A stretch of 64,000 bases of DNA from Gammaproteobacteria bacterium (GCA_030428905.1 JAUIED010000001.1:1-64000), one strand, 5' to 3'. Numbered from the stretch's first letter, positions 45,158 through 57,046 are shown. Numbers and translations are program-made. The notes: generated by a model from the letters alone, not told the origin.

Positions 45158-47434
45158 TCAGTGGTGATGGCGCGGAACGACGCGACCCAGACCTGCGTCG
45201 ATCAACTCCTGCCGCATGTACTCTTCGATTTCCTTCGGCTGCTCCATCTTCAGCACGCGGGCCAACATGCGGCGCGCCTGCGACCGCTTGATGTTGCGTA
45301 TCACCCACTTCACCTTGGGCAGATTGGTGGCGTTCATGCTCAGTACGTCGTAGCCCATGGCCATCAGCAATACAGCGCCTATTGGTGTACCCGCAAGCTC
45401 GCCGCAGATGCCGATGGGCTTCTCCTCCAGATGTGCCGCTCGAGCCACCTCGCGCAAGGCAAAAAGCACGGCCGGGTGTACTTCCTTGTAAAGGTCCGCA
45501 ACCCGCGGATTGTTACGATCCACGGCCAACATGTACTGCGTAAGATCATTCGAGCCAACCGCAAGGAAATCGACATTACGCGCCAGTATGCGAGCCTGGT
45601 AGACCGCCGCTGGGACCTCCACCATCACCCCAACATGCGGTTGCTTGACGTTGACGCCTTCCTCACGCACCTCCTCAAACGCGCGCTTCACCAGTGCCTT
45701 CGCCTCTATGACCTCGTCCAACCCGGAAATCATCGGTAACATGATGCGCAGCAGCCCTTCCAGGTCTGCATTGGCTTTGATCATTGCGCGCACCTGCGCC
45801 AGAAAAATCTCCGGGTGATCGAGCGTCACCCGAATTCCCCGCCAACCGAGAAACGGATTTTCCTCCGCTATCGGGAAATAGCTGAGCGCCTTGTCACCGC
45901 CAATGTCCAGCGTGCGCATGGTAACGGGGCGCGGCTCGAACGCCTCCATGTGCGCGCGGTAGATCACCCGCTGTTCTTCTTCGGTGGGAAATCGGTCCTG
46001 CGTCATGAACGGCACTTCCGTGCGAAACAGGCCAATACCTTCCGCGCCACGGTCCAGTGATCGCGTGAGATCACCTGTCAGCCCGATGTTTACCCACAGC
46101 CGCACTCGCCAGCCATCGTTGGTAACGCTGGGGAGATCCTTGAGCTCTTCGAGTTCGGCAGCAAATTCGTGCTCTTCATCGATGAGCTGCTGGAAGTGCG
46201 TCGACAGCGTGCGAGACGGATTGGCGTACACCTCGCCGTAGTACCCATCCACCACCAGTTCAGCGTTCTCGATGTGGTACAGCGGCACGTCGACAGCGCC
46301 CATGACCGCAGGGACGCCCAGTGCACGCGCGAGAATTGCCACATGGGAGCTACCGGCACCCCGCAACGAGACGATACCGCTCAGCCGCCCTGGCGGAATG
46401 GCAGCCAGCATGCCCGCCGTCACCTCTTCGCCGACCAGCACGGTCTGCTCCGGAAAATGCTGCTTGCGCGCCCGGCTGTCCTGCAGCACCGCCAGCACCC
46501 GCAGGCCCAGATCTTTGACGTCGGCACCGCGCTCCCGCAGGTATGGGTCTTCCATCTGCTCAAAAGTGCGCAGGTGCTCGCGGATCACCTGCCGAAGCGC
46601 GCCCTGAGCCCACTGCCCAAGACGAATGCGGTCACGCACATCGCCAGGAATCGCGTTGTCGTCGAGCATGTGCAGGTAGGCATCGAACAGCGCCAGCTCC
46701 TCAGCGGGCAGGGTCTCAGCGAACTGCTCACCCGTACGGCGAATGTCCTCACGTACCGTTTCCACCGCCCGATCAAAGAGCATCAGCTCCGTGGTGATGT
46801 CGTCCGCCTCGCGATCCGGGACCGACGACAGGTCCGCCAGCGGCAGCATGACCACGGCCGTACCCATGCCAATGCCCGGCGAGCCGGCGACGCCCCGATA
46901 CAGTACGTCCTCACGCTCCGAACCCGGCACGCTGGTGAGCGCGACCACTTCCCCGGTGGCTTCCGCGTGGGCGATCACCGTAGCGAGCTGTGCTGCAAGG
47001 GTTACCAGGAAGGCTTCTTCGCTCTCATCGAAACGCCGCGTCTCGCGCTGCTGCACCACCAATACGCCCAGCACCGTTCGATGGTGAATGATGGGCACGC
47101 CGAGGAAGGCATGGAACGGTTCTTCGCCAATGGCCTCCAGGTAGACAAAGCGCGGATGGTTAGTGGCATTCTCCAGGTTGATCGGTTCAGCCCGTTCGGC
47201 GACGAGCCCTACCAGGCCTTCATTCACAGCCAGGGTGAATTCACCTACAAACGCCTGGTTGAGGCCTTCGTTGGCGGCAAACAGAAAACGGTCGCGCGCG
47301 GCATTCATCAGGTACACAGAGCACACCTCGGTGCCCAGCGCCGCGCGCACATCGATCACGAGCAAATCCAGCGCCTCGCGGAACGATCCTGCGGTGGCAA
47401 CGTCTTGAACGATTTCCCGGAGGCTAGCGAGCAC
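45158..47434 (-). CDS. ptsP: PTS-Ntr enzyme I, phosphoenolpyruvate-protein phosphotransferase
   Basis: A 758-residue protein: GAF domain (about 1-160), HPr-binding/phosphohistidine domain (about 180-400, active His in RGAGSSHVAILARALGVPA) and PEP-binding TIM barrel (about 410-730, with GLFRTEVPFMTQDRFPTEEEQ, LDIGGDKALSYFP and SNDLTQYMLAVDRNNPRV). It starts the nitrogen PTS phosphorelay and responds to glutamine and 2-oxoglutarate through GAF in enterics. GTG start 47434 is 9 nt after rppH, the conserved rppH-ptsP pair. Confidence 0.95.
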   Translation of the reverse strand: MLASLREIVQDVATAGSFREALDLLVIDVRAALGTEVCSVYLMNAARDRFLFAANEGLNQAFVGEFTLAVNEGLVGLVAERAEPINLENATNHPRFVYLEAIGEEPFHAFLGVPIIHHRTVLGVLVVQQRETRRFDESEEAFLVTLAAQLATVIAHAEATGEVVALTSVPGSEREDVLYRGVAGSPGIGMGTAVVMLPLADLSSVPDREADDITTELMLFDRAVETVREDIRRTGEQFAETLPAEELALFDAYLHMLDDNAIPGDVRDRIRLGQWAQGALRQVIREHLRTFEQMEDPYLRERGADVKDLGLRVLAVLQDSRARKQHFPEQTVLVGEEVTAGMLAAIPPGRLSGIVSLRGAGSSHVAILARALGVPAVMGAVDVPLYHIENAELVVDGYYGEVYANPSRTLSTHFQQLIDEEHEFAAELEELKDLPSVTNDGWRVRLWVNIGLTGDLTRSLDRGAEGIGLFRTEVPFMTQDRFPTEEEQRVIYRAHMEAFEPRPVTMRTLDIGGDKALSYFPIAEENPFLGWRGIRVTLDHPEIFLAQVRAMIKANADLEGLLRIMLPMISGLDEVIEAKALVKRAFEEVREEGVNVKQPHVGVMVEVPAAVYQARILARNVDFLAVGSNDLTQYMLAVDRNNPRVADLYKEVHPAVLFALREVARAAHLEEKPIGICGELAGTPIGAVLLMAMGYDVLSMNATNLPKVKWVIRNIKRSQARRMLARVLKMEQPKEIEEYMRQELIDAGLGRVVPRHHH

Positions 47435-47443
47435 GTGTCCGTC

Positions 47444-47929
47444 CTACCGAGCCGAGCGTATGAGATGCGGCATGAGCTCTCTGAGCGCACGCCGGTACAC
47501 GTCGCGTTTGAAATCCACGACCTTTGGTACGGGATACCAGAAACTCACCCAACGCCAGTGATCGAACTCCGGCTTTTCTCCAAGATCCACCTTCACCGCG
47601 GTGTCTGGCGCCTGCAGACGCAGCAGAAACCACTTCTGCTTCTGCCCCTGAAACCCCGGCGTTGAATTGTGGCGACGCAAGCGCGCGGGCAGGCGATAGC
47701 GCAGCCAGCCGCGCGTCCGGCCGATGATTCGAACGTCTTTCTCTTCCAGGCCCACCTCTTCGCCCAGTTCCCTGAACAACGCCTCCTCTACGGACTCGCC
47801 GGGATTGATGCCGCCCTGTGGAAATTGCCAGGCATCGTGCCCACCGATCCGCCGGGCCCAAAGAACCTGATGTTCGGCGTTGGTGAGAACGATGCCGACG
47901 TTTGGCCGAAAACCGTCTGAGTCGACCAA
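47444..47929 (-). CDS. rppH: RNA pyrophosphohydrolase
   Basis: A 161-residue Nudix hydrolase that removes pyrophosphate from the 5' end of mRNA and so starts decay. It has [27 protein letters not shown] and the Nudix box GX5EX7REUXEEXGU in the order [14 protein letters not shown] at 47929 follows GGAGG by 6 nt. It heads the rppH-ptsP-MFS operon and has a palindrome in its promoter region. Confidence 0.95.
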   Translation of the reverse strand: MVDSDGFRPNVGIVLTNAEHQVLWARRIGGHDAWQFPQGGINPGESVEEALFRELGEEVGLEEKDVRIIGRTRGWLRYRLPARLRRHNSTPGFQGQKQKWFLLRLQAPDTAVKVDLGEKPEFDHWRWVSFWYPVPKVVDFKRDVYRRALRELMPHLIRSAR

Positions 47930-47954
47930 TGGTGCCTCCGCGTAGTACTGCTCG

Positions 47955-47983
47955 ATTGAACACGAACCGTGTTCTATTTACAA
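47955..47983 (-). promoter_or_regulatory. Promoter with a palindromic operator upstream of rppH-ptsP
   Basis: On the minus strand TTGTAA (47978-47983) and TTCAAT (47955-47960) are 17 bp apart, each 4/6 to consensus. The palindrome GAACACGAACCGTGTTC (plus strand, 47958-47974) has perfect 7-bp arms around 3 bp and fills most of the spacer up to the -10. That is the usual place for a repressor operator. It could instead be a weak terminator hairpin for the lipoprotein gene upstream. Confidence 0.45.
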
Positions 47984-47991
47984 AACGGCCT

Positions 47992-48447
47992 TCACTCCAC
48001 CTGGACGCGTGCGAGCAGCTCGGAAACCAGCGGGCGGAGCCTGGATACGGTCGTGCCGTGTCGATCCATTCGCCCATGTCCCTGGCTCGCATCGTAGCGG
48101 ATGTAGCCGATCCGCTGACCTTCGTCGTGGATGTCGATAGTAGCCCAGCTCAGGTAGGGCGGTAGACGCCCGGCATAGGCCGCATCGTAGCTTGCCCACA
48201 CTCGACACTCCCCGCGAAAGGCGCTCTCCTTAGGCCGGGACGAAAGGCCAAACTCCCGGAACAGTGCCGTCAGGTCCTCATCGAAACGCTGCCTGGTGAC
48301 CCCGTGGTTGGTTTGCACGCAGATCTCCGAGAGCGCCATAGCCGGCAGGGGATTCACATCCTTGATGATCGGCACGGCCTGACGCACCGCGCTGCATGCA
48401 GCGGCGATGGCCAGCAATGCAAACGCCGCCGAGAAGCTTCTGAGCAT
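47992..48447 (-). CDS. Lipoprotein, unknown function
   Basis: A 151-residue protein with signal and lipobox ([10 protein letters not shown]). The mature part includes [29 protein letters not shown] and [29 protein letters not shown], which resembles Sbal_3080-type lipoproteins of gammaproteobacteria; I hold that loosely. It lies alone upstream of rppH with 62 nt between, and is divergent from the DUF255 gene. Confidence 0.65.
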   Translation of the reverse strand: MLRSFSAAFALLAIAAACSAVRQAVPIIKDVNPLPAMALSEICVQTNHGVTRQRFDEDLTALFREFGLSSRPKESAFRGECRVWASYDAAYAGRLPPYLSWATIDIHDEGQRIGYIRYDASQGHGRMDRHGTTVSRLRPLVSELLARVQVE

Positions 48448-48544
48448 TCCGGTTCTGCTGTTCGTCCCACCCTCGGCCCATTCAACAAGAGCTCAGCCAC
48501 CAGATCAACTGACTTCATCGAGTGCCCGTGCGATCATCACACCG

Positions 48545-50602
48545 ATGAGCAACCGCCTGAGCGAAGAAACCAGCCCCTACCTGCTGCAACACGCAGACAA
48601 CCCGGTGGACTGGCACCCCTGGGACGACGCCGCGCTGGCCCTGGCACGAGAGCGCCAACAACCCATCCTGCTGTCCATTGGCTACTCGGCATGCCATTGG
48701 TGCCACGTGATGGCGCACGAATCCTTCGAGGACGACGCCACCGCCGCCGTCATGAACGCGCACTTCGTCAACATCAAGATCGACCGGGAGGAACGGCCGG
48801 ATCTCGACAAGGTCTACCAGCTCGCGCATCAGCTGCTTACGCAGAATACCGGTGGCTGGCCGTTGACCATGTTCCTCGACCCGGACACCTTATTGCCGTT
48901 CTTCGGCGGCACCTACTTTCCCAAGTCGCCACGTTACGGTCTGCCCGGGTTCAGCGATCTCCTTTTGCGCATCCACTCAGTATTCGAAGAGAAGCGCGAC
49001 GAGCTTTGCCAACAGGGAGAAAAGGTCGGCACCGTCCTTTCCAAGCTGCACACCGTTCCACAGGATTCAGCGCTCGAGGACGATGCGCTCCTGAGCAAAG
49101 CGCGCGATGACCTGGCCGCCCAGTACGACGCACAGCACGGCGGCTTCGGGCGTGAGCCGAAATTTCCAATGCCTGCCACGCTGGAGAAACTCCTGCGTCA
49201 CTGGGCCTACTCCAACCACGCAGGCGAGCGGGACCGACAAAGTCTCGACATGGTCATGCGCTCCCTCACCGCCATGGCGCGCGGTGGAATCTTCGACCAT
49301 GTCGGCGGTGGTTTCTGCCGATACTCGGTGGATCGGCAATGGCAGGTGCCGCACTTCGAAAAGATGCTCTACGACAATGCACAGCTGCTGTCGCTGTACG
49401 CCGACGCACTGTCCATCGGCCCAGACCCACTCTTCGATGCCACCCTACGGGAGACGGCAGCCTGGATGCTACGGGAGATGCGTCACCCGGACGGCGGCTT
49501 CCATGCCGCGCTGGATGCAGACTCAGAAGGCGAAGAAGGTAAGTTCTACGTGTGGCGCCGGGAGCAGGTTAAAAAGCTGCTGAGTGAGGATGAGTACTTA
49601 CTGGTAGAAACTCTCTATGGCCTCGACAAGCCCGCAAACTTTGAGAATAAGTGGAACCTGCGCCGCACCGACAGCTGGCGCAGCGTGGTGGAGCGACTGA
49701 GCCTTGCTGCCGAGGATGCCGGTACCTTGCTTGCGTCCGCCAGACACAAACTGTTCCTCGCGCGCGCCGAGCGCGAGCGGCCCGACCTCGACGACAAAGT
49801 TCTGACCGCCTGGAACGGTCTCGCCATCGCCGGTCTGGCCCGCGCCGGCCAGGTGTTGAGAGAACCCGACTGGATCGACGCTGCCAGCGATGCTGCCGAC
49901 TTTCTGCTCGAAAACGTCTGGGTCGACGGGCAGCTGTACGCGACCTGGAAAGCAGGCAGCGCCAGGCATCCGGCATACCTCGACGACTACGCATTCCTTC
50001 TGCAGGGGTTGGTCAAGCTGCTGCAGGCGCGGTGGCATGACCGCCATGCGCGCTTTGCACAAGCGCTGGCTGACGCTGCACTCGCCGCCTTTGAAGACGC
50101 GGATGCTGGCGGTTTCTACTTCACGGCCCACCGCCACGAGTCGCTCATCCACCGCCCCAAACCGAGCAATGACGATGCACTGCCGCCCGGCAACGGGGTC
50201 ATGGCTCGCGCCCTCGACGCACTCGGCCACCTCACGGGCGAGAGCCGCTATCTCGAGGCCGCCGACCGCACGCTGCGCTGGGCCCGGAGCCTGATGGAAC
50301 AGGTGCCGGCAGCACACTGCACATTGCTTTCAGCGCTCGAAGAACAGCGTTACGCACCCCAGGTGGTGGTGATACGCGGGCCAGCCGATGAGATTGGTGC
50401 ATGGCAGGCAACCGCAACCGCCGGGTACACCCCGTGGCGGCAGGTTTACGCCATCCCGTATGGCGCGAACGCCATACCTTCCTACCTGCCAAAGCTCGTG
50501 TCTGCGGAGGAACAGTCTCGGCCCGCAGCTTTTGTCTGCAGTGGGTTGAGCTGCTCGCTACCCATTCACTCCCTGGATGAGTTGAAACAAGCGCTCAGCT
50601 AA
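48545..50602 (+). CDS. DUF255 thioredoxin-fold / six-hairpin protein (YyaL, SPATA20 family)
   Basis: About 685 residues. The N-terminal thioredoxin-like domain has [20 protein letters not shown] and the CxxC-bearing [18 protein letters not shown], then [12 protein letters not shown] and [11 protein letters not shown]. The remainder (about 200-680) is an (alpha/alpha)6 toroid with [19 protein letters not shown] and [15 protein letters not shown]. Function of the family is unknown; a redox or glycan-related role is often guessed. The ATG at 48545 is chosen from the conserved N terminus. It overlaps the end of the methyltransferase gene. Confidence 0.88.
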   Translation: MSNRLSEETSPYLLQHADNPVDWHPWDDAALALARERQQPILLSIGYSACHWCHVMAHESFEDDATAAVMNAHFVNIKIDREERPDLDKVYQLAHQLLTQNTGGWPLTMFLDPDTLLPFFGGTYFPKSPRYGLPGFSDLLLRIHSVFEEKRDELCQQGEKVGTVLSKLHTVPQDSALEDDALLSKARDDLAAQYDAQHGGFGREPKFPMPATLEKLLRHWAYSNHAGERDRQSLDMVMRSLTAMARGGIFDHVGGGFCRYSVDRQWQVPHFEKMLYDNAQLLSLYADALSIGPDPLFDATLRETAAWMLREMRHPDGGFHAALDADSEGEEGKFYVWRREQVKKLLSEDEYLLVETLYGLDKPANFENKWNLRRTDSWRSVVERLSLAAEDAGTLLASARHKLFLARAERERPDLDDKVLTAWNGLAIAGLARAGQVLREPDWIDAASDAADFLLENVWVDGQLYATWKAGSARHPAYLDDYAFLLQGLVKLLQARWHDRHARFAQALADAALAAFEDADAGGFYFTAHRHESLIHRPKPSNDDALPPGNGVMARALDALGHLTGESRYLEAADRTLRWARSLMEQVPAAHCTLLSALEEQRYAPQVVVIRGPADEIGAWQATATAGYTPWRQVYAIPYGANAIPSYLPKLVSAEEQSRPAAFVCSGLSCSLPIHSLDELKQALS

Positions 50603-51341
50603 CCGACTTTCTGCCGAAGTACGTAGAGATGACGATACCAGCTTCCTCGAAGTCTCTGACGTGAGCGATTTGCACACCGTGGCGCAGGAAGGTCGCGTCG
50701 AGTTGCTGCCGGTCATAGGCGTGCATCTCCATGGGGGCAGGCAACGCTCGCCGATTGCGCAGCCACGAAACCAATGCCGGAAGTCCCGGCACTCTATTCT
50801 TCACGCGTCCAGCAAAAAGCCTGGCGGCGGACTGGCCGGTGGCCGTGCAGAACTGAAGTGCCAGCACGCCATCATCACTCAAGTGTTCCAGAAGCCTCGA
50901 AAGCACTGCAAACCCTTGCGCTGGGCGGATGTGCTGGAACACCAGCGATGAATGCAACAGGTCGCACTGCTCGGCGCCCGCTAAAAAGACGTCCGTCGAG
51001 CACACCGTAGCATTAACGGCACCAGCCGCCGCAAGATTACGCTCGCACTCCCGGCGCATGGCAGCGCTGACATCTATGCCACACGCTTCGGGGTAGGCCG
51101 CAGCCAACGGCAAGAGGATACGCCCGGTACCACAACCGAAATCCACCGCACGCGCCGGGTGCACACCACCGAACAGCTTCTCCAAAGTCGCCTGAAGCTG
51201 CACGACGTAGCGTTCACCGGTCGCAAAGAACTCCGCCTTACGTGCCTCGTCGAGATTTGCGCTGAGATAGCGCGGGTCCGTCATTACCCCGTAGTAGGGC
51301 TCACTTTCACCCCAGCGCTGCCAGGCTTCGTCGGTTTCCAT
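50595..51341 (-). CDS. Class I SAM-dependent methyltransferase
   Basis: A 248-residue protein with motif [21 protein letters not shown], motif II acidic turn GIDVSAAM and motif [38 protein letters not shown] precedes the fold. It begins 3 nt after the fumC stop and is the last gene of the long gcv-fumC unit. The substrate is unknown; the folate and one-carbon context is suggestive but not evidence. Confidence 0.82.
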   Translation of the reverse strand: METDEAWQRWGESEPYYGVMTDPRYLSANLDEARKAEFFATGERYVVQLQATLEKLFGGVHPARAVDFGCGTGRILLPLAAAYPEACGIDVSAAMRRECERNLAAAGAVNATVCSTDVFLAGAEQCDLLHSSLVFQHIRPAQGFAVLSRLLEHLSDDGVLALQFCTATGQSAARLFAGRVKNRVPGLPALVSWLRNRRALPAPMEMHAYDRQQLDATFLRHGVQIAHVRDFEEAGIVISTYFGRKSVS

Positions 51342-51344
51342 CCC

Positions 51345-52757
51345 TCAACCCGGGCGAATCATCTTGGCCGGCTGCACCAGCCGTTCGTAGGTCGCCTCAT
51401 CGACAAATCCAAGCCGGATTGCTTCCTCCTTCAGCGTTGTACCGTTGGCATGCGCCGTCTTTGCAACGATTGCCGCGCTGTCGTAGCCGATGTGCGGCGC
51501 GAGGGCGGTAACGAGCATCAGACTCTCGTTCACATGTTTGTCAATCCGCACTTCATCCGCCTCGATGCCCTGCACGCACCGCTCGGCGAACGAAGCCGCC
51601 GCGTCGCCAAGGAGCTGCATGGACTGCAGCACGTTGTAGAGCATCATGGGCTTGTAGACGTTGAGCTCGAAGTGCCCCTGGCTACCGGCAAAGCCAACTG
51701 CGGCATCGTTACCCATCACGTGGGCACACACCTGGGTCAGTGCCTCGCACTGCGTTGGGTTGACCTTGCCCGGCATGATGGAAGAGCCTGGCTCATTTTC
51801 CGGTAATCGCAACTCGCCGATGCCGCTGCGCGGCCCCGAACCGAGCAGGCGGATATCATTGGCGATCTTGAACAGGCTTCCCGCAACCACCCGGAGCGCG
51901 CCGGAGCACTCCACTACGGCATCGTGCGCAGCCATGGCTTCAAACTTGTTGGGTGCTGTTCTGAACGGCAAACCGGTGAGCGCCGCGACCCGTGCCGCCA
52001 CCTCTCTGGCAAACCCTTTGGGCGCATTGAGACCCGTGCCCACAGCGGTACCGCCTTGAGCCAGGAAATACACGTTCTTCAGCGCCGCTCGAACGCGGCT
52101 TGCCCCCTGCTTTACCTGATACGCGTAGCCGCTGAACTCCTGGCCGAGCGTCAGCGGCGTGGCATCCTGTGTGTGCGTGCGGCCGATCTTGACGATGTGG
52201 GAAAACGCTTTGGCTTTTTCATCGAGGGCTGCTTCGAGGGTGACCAGCGCAGGCAGCAGGGCGTCCTGTGCCATCTGGGCGATGCTGACGTGCATGGCGG
52301 TGGGGAACGTGTCGTTGGACGACTGCGAACGGTTGCAGTGATCATTGGGGTGCACCGGGTCTTTCGAACCCACGACGCCACCCAGCAGCTCAATGGCGCG
52401 GTTGGCGATCACCTCGTTGGCATTCATGTTGGACTGCGTACCGGAGCCGGTCTGCCACACCACCAGCGGGAAATGCTGATCGAGCTTGCCCTGCATCACT
52501 TCCGTTGCGGCCCGCACGATGGCCCGGCCGCGGCGCTTGTCGAGCACACCCAGCGTCATGTTCGCTTCAGCGCAGGCACGTTTGACCACGCCGAGAGCGT
52601 GCACCAGCGCAACCGGCTGTTGCTCCCAGCCGATGGGGAAGTTTGCCAGCGAGCGCTGGGTTTGAGCGCCCCAGTAAGCATCCTGGGGGACCTCTACCGG
52701 ACCGAAGGAGTCGGTTTCGGTTCGCGTCGCGCTGCCGCTAGCCCGCCGAGTAGGCAA
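51345..52757 (-). CDS. fumC: Class II fumarate hydratase
   Basis: A 470-residue oxygen-stable fumarase. TQTxRS-type segment [54 protein letters not shown] and the signature [20 protein letters not shown] are present. It converts fumarate to malate in the TCA cycle. The ATG overlaps the gcvPB end by 20 nt, so it is probably co-translated with the glycine cleavage genes, an unusual grouping. Confidence 0.96.
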   Translation of the reverse strand: MPTRRASGSATRTETDSFGPVEVPQDAYWGAQTQRSLANFPIGWEQQPVALVHALGVVKRACAEANMTLGVLDKRRGRAIVRAATEVMQGKLDQHFPLVVWQTGSGTQSNMNANEVIANRAIELLGGVVGSKDPVHPNDHCNRSQSSNDTFPTAMHVSIAQMAQDALLPALVTLEAALDEKAKAFSHIVKIGRTHTQDATPLTLGQEFSGYAYQVKQGASRVRAALKNVYFLAQGGTAVGTGLNAPKGFAREVAARVAALTGLPFRTAPNKFEAMAAHDAVVECSGALRVVAGSLFKIANDIRLLGSGPRSGIGELRLPENEPGSSIMPGKVNPTQCEALTQVCAHVMGNDAAVGFAGSQGHFELNVYKPMMLYNVLQSMQLLGDAAASFAERCVQGIEADEVRIDKHVNESLMLVTALAPHIGYDSAAIVAKTAHANGTTLKEEAIRLGFVDEATYERLVQPAKMIRPG

Positions 52758-54198
52758 GGTCCAGCTCGCGCGCGGCTTTCACGTCATCGAGCCTGCGCAC
52801 GGGCAACGTGTGCGGCGCTGAAGTGACGAGCTCAGGATTGTCCCGCGCCTCTTCACGGATGCGTATGAGCGCATCAATGAAGCCGTCGAGCTCTTCGAGC
52901 GTCTCCGTCTCCGTGGGCTCGATGAGGAAGCACTCCGGCACGAGTAACGGAAAATAGGTCGTCGGTGAATGGTAACCGTAGTCGAGCAGCCGTTTGGCAA
53001 AGTCCATGGCGGTCACACCGTACTGTTTGGCTTCGTTCCTGAAGGTAATGATGAACTCGTGCGTCGCACGACGCTCAGGGTAGGCCAGCTCAAAACCGGC
53101 TGCCTCGAGGCGCGCCGCCATGTAGTTGGCATTGAGCGTGGCGTACTCGCCTACCCGGTGCATACCTTCGCGGCCAAGCAGCCGCGCATAAACCAGTGCC
53201 CGAAGGAGAATGCCTGAGTTGCCGCCAAACGTGGATAGCCGACCAATAGTGCCGGGCACCGCATCCTCATCGAGCCAGCGGTAACGATCAGCCGTGGGGT
53301 CGTAGGTGGCCATTGGCACCGGCAGATGGGGTAACAAGCGCTCACCCACGCCGACCGGCCCCGCGCCCGGACCGCCCCCGCCATGCGGGGTAGCAAAGGT
53401 CTTGTGCAGGTTCATGTGCAGTACGTCGAAGCCCATGTCACCCGGCTTTACCTTGCCGAGGATGGCGTTGAGGTTGGCGCCGTCGTAGTACAACAGGCCG
53501 CCCGCTTCGTGAACCACGCGTGCAATCTCTTCGATGGAGCGCTCGAACACTCCGCATGTGGACGGGTTCGTCATCATCAGCCCCGCAGTCTGCGGCCCCA
53601 CCCGCTCCCGAAGCGCCGCAACGTCCACGTCGCCAGAACTGTCCACCGGCACCTCGGTCACCTTGTAACCGCACATCACCGCCGTTGCGGGATTGGTACC
53701 GTGCGCAGCCGTCGGCACGATGATTTCGTTGCGCTCATGGTCGCCGCGCGCATCGTGGTAGGCGCGGATCATCGCCACACCGGCAAACTCGCCCTGCGCT
53801 CCGGCCATGGGCGCAAGCGACACGCCTTTCATGCCCGTCACATCCTTGAGAATTTCCTGCAGGTCGTACAGGCACGCCAGAAAGCCCTGACTGGCGTCTT
53901 CCGGCGCCAGCGGGTGGCGGCCGGCAAAGCCGGGAAGCAACGCCGCTTTGTGAGCGCCGCGCGGGTTGTACTTCATGGTGCAGGAGCCCAGCGGGTAGAA
54001 CTGCGTGTCGATCGAGAAGTTACGCCGCGAAAGGTTGGTGAAGTGCCGCACCACCTGCATCTCGGAAAGCTCAGGCAACGCAGCCGGTTCCGCACGGAGC
54101 ATGTCTCCAGGCAGATCGGCAAGCGCATCGGACGAGACCGACACGTGCTGCGCTCGTGCACCGCGCCCTGGCTTGCTGAGTTCGAACAGACTCTTCAT
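52738..54198 (-). CDS. gcvPB: Glycine dehydrogenase (decarboxylating) subunit 2
   Basis: A 486-residue C-terminal half of P-protein. The PLP Lys is in [36 protein letters not shown] and [16 protein letters not shown] are typical. With GcvPA it forms the heterotetramer that decarboxylates glycine and passes aminomethyl to GcvH. Its ATG overlaps the gcvPA stop (ATGA). Gammaproteobacteria such as E. coli and Pseudomonas carry a fused P-protein, so the split form is notable. Confidence 0.96.
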   Translation of the reverse strand: MKSLFELSKPGRGARAQHVSVSSDALADLPGDMLRAEPAALPELSEMQVVRHFTNLSRRNFSIDTQFYPLGSCTMKYNPRGAHKAALLPGFAGRHPLAPEDASQGFLACLYDLQEILKDVTGMKGVSLAPMAGAQGEFAGVAMIRAYHDARGDHERNEIIVPTAAHGTNPATAVMCGYKVTEVPVDSSGDVDVAALRERVGPQTAGLMMTNPSTCGVFERSIEEIARVVHEAGGLLYYDGANLNAILGKVKPGDMGFDVLHMNLHKTFATPHGGGGPGAGPVGVGERLLPHLPVPMATYDPTADRYRWLDEDAVPGTIGRLSTFGGNSGILLRALVYARLLGREGMHRVGEYATLNANYMAARLEAAGFELAYPERRATHEFIITFRNEAKQYGVTAMDFAKRLLDYGYHSPTTYFPLLVPECFLIEPTETETLEELDGFIDALIRIREEARDNPELVTSAPHTLPVRRLDDVKAARELDLAYSAG

Positions 54199-55556
54199 GA
54201 CAATGCCTCCGCTCCCGACAACGCCTCGGACAACGCTGCCACATACCTGGCGAGATCCTCGGGCGTGCGCTTTTCTGTTGCGCAGACGAGCAACTGATGC
54301 GAGCGATCTGGGTAGTAACGATCCAGCGGCAGACCCGCCAGCACACCGTGCCGTGCCATGGCATCGCGCACTTCGCGGGCGGGCTTTGGCAGCGTCAGCG
54401 CCGCTTCGTGAAAAAACGCTCCGTCGTCGGCGCGGCTAACGCCGTCGATCTCGCAAGCCAGCCGAATCAACTCCGCGGTATTGGCGTGACTTGCACTGGC
54501 CGCTCTGCGCAAACCTTCCGGGCCGAGCAACGCCATGTGGATAGTCGCGGCCGTAACCAACAAACCCTGATTCGTGCAGATGTTCGACGTCGCCTTGGCG
54601 CGTCGGATGTGCTGCTCTCGCGCCTGCAACGTGAGCGCATAGCCCGTGCGCCCTTCGAGATCTTCCGTGCGGCCTATGATGCGGCCCGGCATCTGCCGAA
54701 CGAACGCCTGTTTGGTACACATGAATCCGAAGCTTGGCCCGCCCGATGACATGGGAATGCCCAGCGGCTGGCCATCGCCACAGGCGATATCAGCACCGTC
54801 GTCACCCCACGCACCCGGCGGCTTGAGTACCGCCATGGCGAGCGGATTGACCATGGCGATCACGAGGGCGTTATGCGCCCGCCCCCATCGGGTGACTGCG
54901 TCAACATTCTCCAGCAGGCCAAAGAAGTTGGGCTGCTGGACAACTACAGCTGCCACCTCTTCGTCGCCCAGAGCGTCCACATCGAAACGGCCACCACGCG
55001 TGGGTACGGTGACAATGTCGATCCCCTGGTGACCGACGATGTTGGCCGCGGCGCGGCGCGCCAGCGGATGCACCGTATCTGGCACCAGCACGCGACGGGA
55101 CTTGTTCTTCCTGTTGGCGCGCAATGCCATGAGGATGGATTCACCAAGCCCCGAACCGCCGTCGTAGACCGAAGCGTTAGAGACATCGAGCCCCATGAGC
55201 GCCGTCATCATCGACTGGTACTCATAGATGAGCTGTAGCGTGCCCTGACTGGCCTCAGCCTGATACGGCGTGTAGGCCGTCATGAACTCACCGCGCGCGG
55301 TGATATCCCATACCGCCGCGGGGATGTGATGATCGTAACAACCGGCGCCGAGAAAGCAGGTGAGTCCCGCATCTCTGGCCGCGCGGGCTTCCATCTCCTG
55401 CATCATTTCGAGCTCGCTCACGCCCGGAGGCACTGCGCGCAAGGAGCCCGCTCGAATGGACTCGGGAATTTCGTCGAACAACGCATCGATGCTGGGAGCG
55501 CCAATGGCCTCCAGCATGTGCTGCACGTCTTCCGACGTGTGAGGAATAAAAGGCAT
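54195..55556 (-). CDS. gcvPA: Glycine dehydrogenase (decarboxylating) subunit 1
   Basis: A 453-residue N-terminal half of P-protein ([59 protein letters not shown]). It lacks the catalytic Lys, as expected for this subunit, and pairs with GcvPB. The ORF starts 16 nt after gcvH and overlaps gcvPB, so all P- and H-protein parts are co-expressed. Confidence 0.96.
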   Translation of the reverse strand: MPFIPHTSEDVQHMLEAIGAPSIDALFDEIPESIRAGSLRAVPPGVSELEMMQEMEARAARDAGLTCFLGAGCYDHHIPAAVWDITARGEFMTAYTPYQAEASQGTLQLIYEYQSMMTALMGLDVSNASVYDGGSGLGESILMALRANRKNKSRRVLVPDTVHPLARRAAANIVGHQGIDIVTVPTRGGRFDVDALGDEEVAAVVVQQPNFFGLLENVDAVTRWGRAHNALVIAMVNPLAMAVLKPPGAWGDDGADIACGDGQPLGIPMSSGGPSFGFMCTKQAFVRQMPGRIIGRTEDLEGRTGYALTLQAREQHIRRAKATSNICTNQGLLVTAATIHMALLGPEGLRRAASASHANTAELIRLACEIDGVSRADDGAFFHEAALTLPKPAREVRDAMARHGVLAGLPLDRYYPDRSHQLLVCATEKRTPEDLARYVAALSEALSGAEALS

Positions 55557-55572
55557 GGTCAGTCAGAAGTGC

Positions 55573-55968
55573 TCAGTGGTCGTCGTCTTCGCACGCTTCA
55601 GCGTACGCATCTGCATCCAGCAGGTCATCCAGATCGCTGACATTGTCCGGCTCGATCTTGAAGAACCAGCCATCGCCATACGGGTCCTGGTTGACGGTTT
55701 CCGGCGCATCTTCCAGCGCCTCATTGACCGCAACCACGGTGCCGGAAACCGGCGCGTAAATGTCCGAAGCAGCCTTCACGCTCTCCACGACACCCGCTTC
55801 GGACTGCGCCTGCACCTGCGCATCCACCTCGGGAAGCTCCACATACACTACGTCGCCCAGGGCGTTTTGCGCATGATCGGTAATGCCCACCGTGACGATG
55901 CCATCTTCTTCGAGCCGCGCCCACTCATGCGAGGCGGCGTACTTCAGTTCGTTCGGGACTTCGCTCAT
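55573..55968 (-). CDS. gcvH: Glycine cleavage system H protein
   Basis: A 131-residue lipoyl carrier. The lipoylated Lys is in [34 protein letters not shown] and [11 protein letters not shown] are family hallmarks. It shuttles the aminomethyl group between P, T and L proteins. ATG at 55968 is 13 nt after gcvT. The C terminus is acidic (ACEDDDH). Confidence 0.96.
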   Translation of the reverse strand: MSEVPNELKYAASHEWARLEEDGIVTVGITDHAQNALGDVVYVELPEVDAQVQAQSEAGVVESVKAASDIYAPVSGTVVAVNEALEDAPETVNQDPYGDGWFFKIEPDNVSDLDDLLDADAYAEACEDDDH

Positions 55969-55981
55969 CCCATCCCCCAGA

Positions 55982-57046
55982 TCAGTTAACCAGAGATTGG
56001 CCGTTGCGTACGAACGGCGGTTTGACCAGGCGTGCCGGCACGGCCTTGCCACGTATGTCCACCTCCACGGAGCCGTCCGCTTCGGCTGGCACGCGTGCGA
56101 GCGCGATACTGTACCCCAACGTCGGTGAAAATATACCGCTGGTGATCTCTCCCGTGCCGTGCGCCGTGCGCACTTCATACCCGTGCCGCATCACGCCTTT
56201 GGCCTCCAGCACAAGACCTGTGAGCTTGCGTTGCACACCTTCCGCCTGCACCGCTTCGAGCGCCCTTCTGCCGATGAACTGTCGGTCGGCTGGCTTCAGC
56301 GCCACCGTCCAGCCGATGTTGCTCTCGAAGGGATGAGTAGCTTCGGTCATGTCCTGGCCGTAGAGGTTGAGGCCCGCTTCGAGCCGCAGGGTATCGCGGG
56401 CAGCAAGCCCGATTGGTGCCACGCCCGCATCGAGCAACGCCCGCCACAATTCCACAGCATCCTGCGCCGGCAACATGACCTCCACGCCATCTTCGCCGGT
56501 ATAGCCGGTGCGGCCGATCATCACCGAGCCGGCTTCAAGCGCGCTGAAGGGCTTGAGGTCGCCCACCGCGTTGCCGGAGAGGCCTTCGTACAGGGCAACG
56601 GCATTCGGCCCCTGGATGGCAAGCATGGCCAGCTCTTGCCGCTCCGTGAGCACGGCGCCGGTGTTGTTCCGCGCAAACCAGGCGAGCACTTTGTCGCGCG
56701 TGGATGCGTTGACCACACAGCGGTAGCCCTCCTCACGGCGGTAGACGATCAGGTCATCAACCACGCCGCCGTGCTCGTTGAGCAAAGCGCCATAGAGCGC
56801 CTTGCCGGAGACCTTGAGCCTGTCCACATCGTTGGCCACAACGTGACGCAGAAAGTCACGGGCAGCGGACCCGCTCACATCGATGATGGTCATATGGGAG
56901 ACATCGAACACGCCGGCGGCACTGCGCACGGTTTCGTGCTCTTTGATTTGCGAGCCGTAGTTCAGCGGCATATCCCAGCCGCCGAATTCGACCATCTTGC
57001 CGCCGGCCTGCACGTGCGCGTCATAAAGCGGCGTGCGTTTCGTCAT
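55982..57046 (-). CDS. gcvT: Aminomethyltransferase, glycine cleavage T protein
   Basis: A 354-residue folate enzyme starting [27 protein letters not shown], with the catalytic Asp region [13 protein letters not shown] and the folate-binding [13 protein letters not shown]. It releases ammonia and makes methylene-THF, which ThyA and others use. It is the first gcv gene; copy C of the MITE-like element lies 37 bp upstream. No glycine riboswitch was seen in the short upstream gap. Confidence 0.96.
   Translation of the reverse strand: MTKRTPLYDAHVQAGGKMVEFGGWDMPLNYGSQIKEHETVRSAAGVFDVSHMTIIDVSGSAARDFLRHVVANDVDRLKVSGKALYGALLNEHGGVVDDLIVYRREEGYRCVVNASTRDKVLAWFARNNTGAVLTERQELAMLAIQGPNAVALYEGLSGNAVGDLKPFSALEAGSVMIGRTGYTGEDGVEVMLPAQDAVELWRALLDAGVAPIGLAARDTLRLEAGLNLYGQDMTEATHPFESNIGWTVALKPADRQFIGRRALEAVQAEGVQRKLTGLVLEAKGVMRHGYEVRTAHGTGEITSGIFSPTLGYSIALARVPAEADGSVEVDIRGKAVPARLVKPPFVRNGQSLVN

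Noticed and set aside
46169-47665. A 498-codon frame antisense to ptsP and rppH
   Set aside because: It runs through two well-supported genes and has no domain features.
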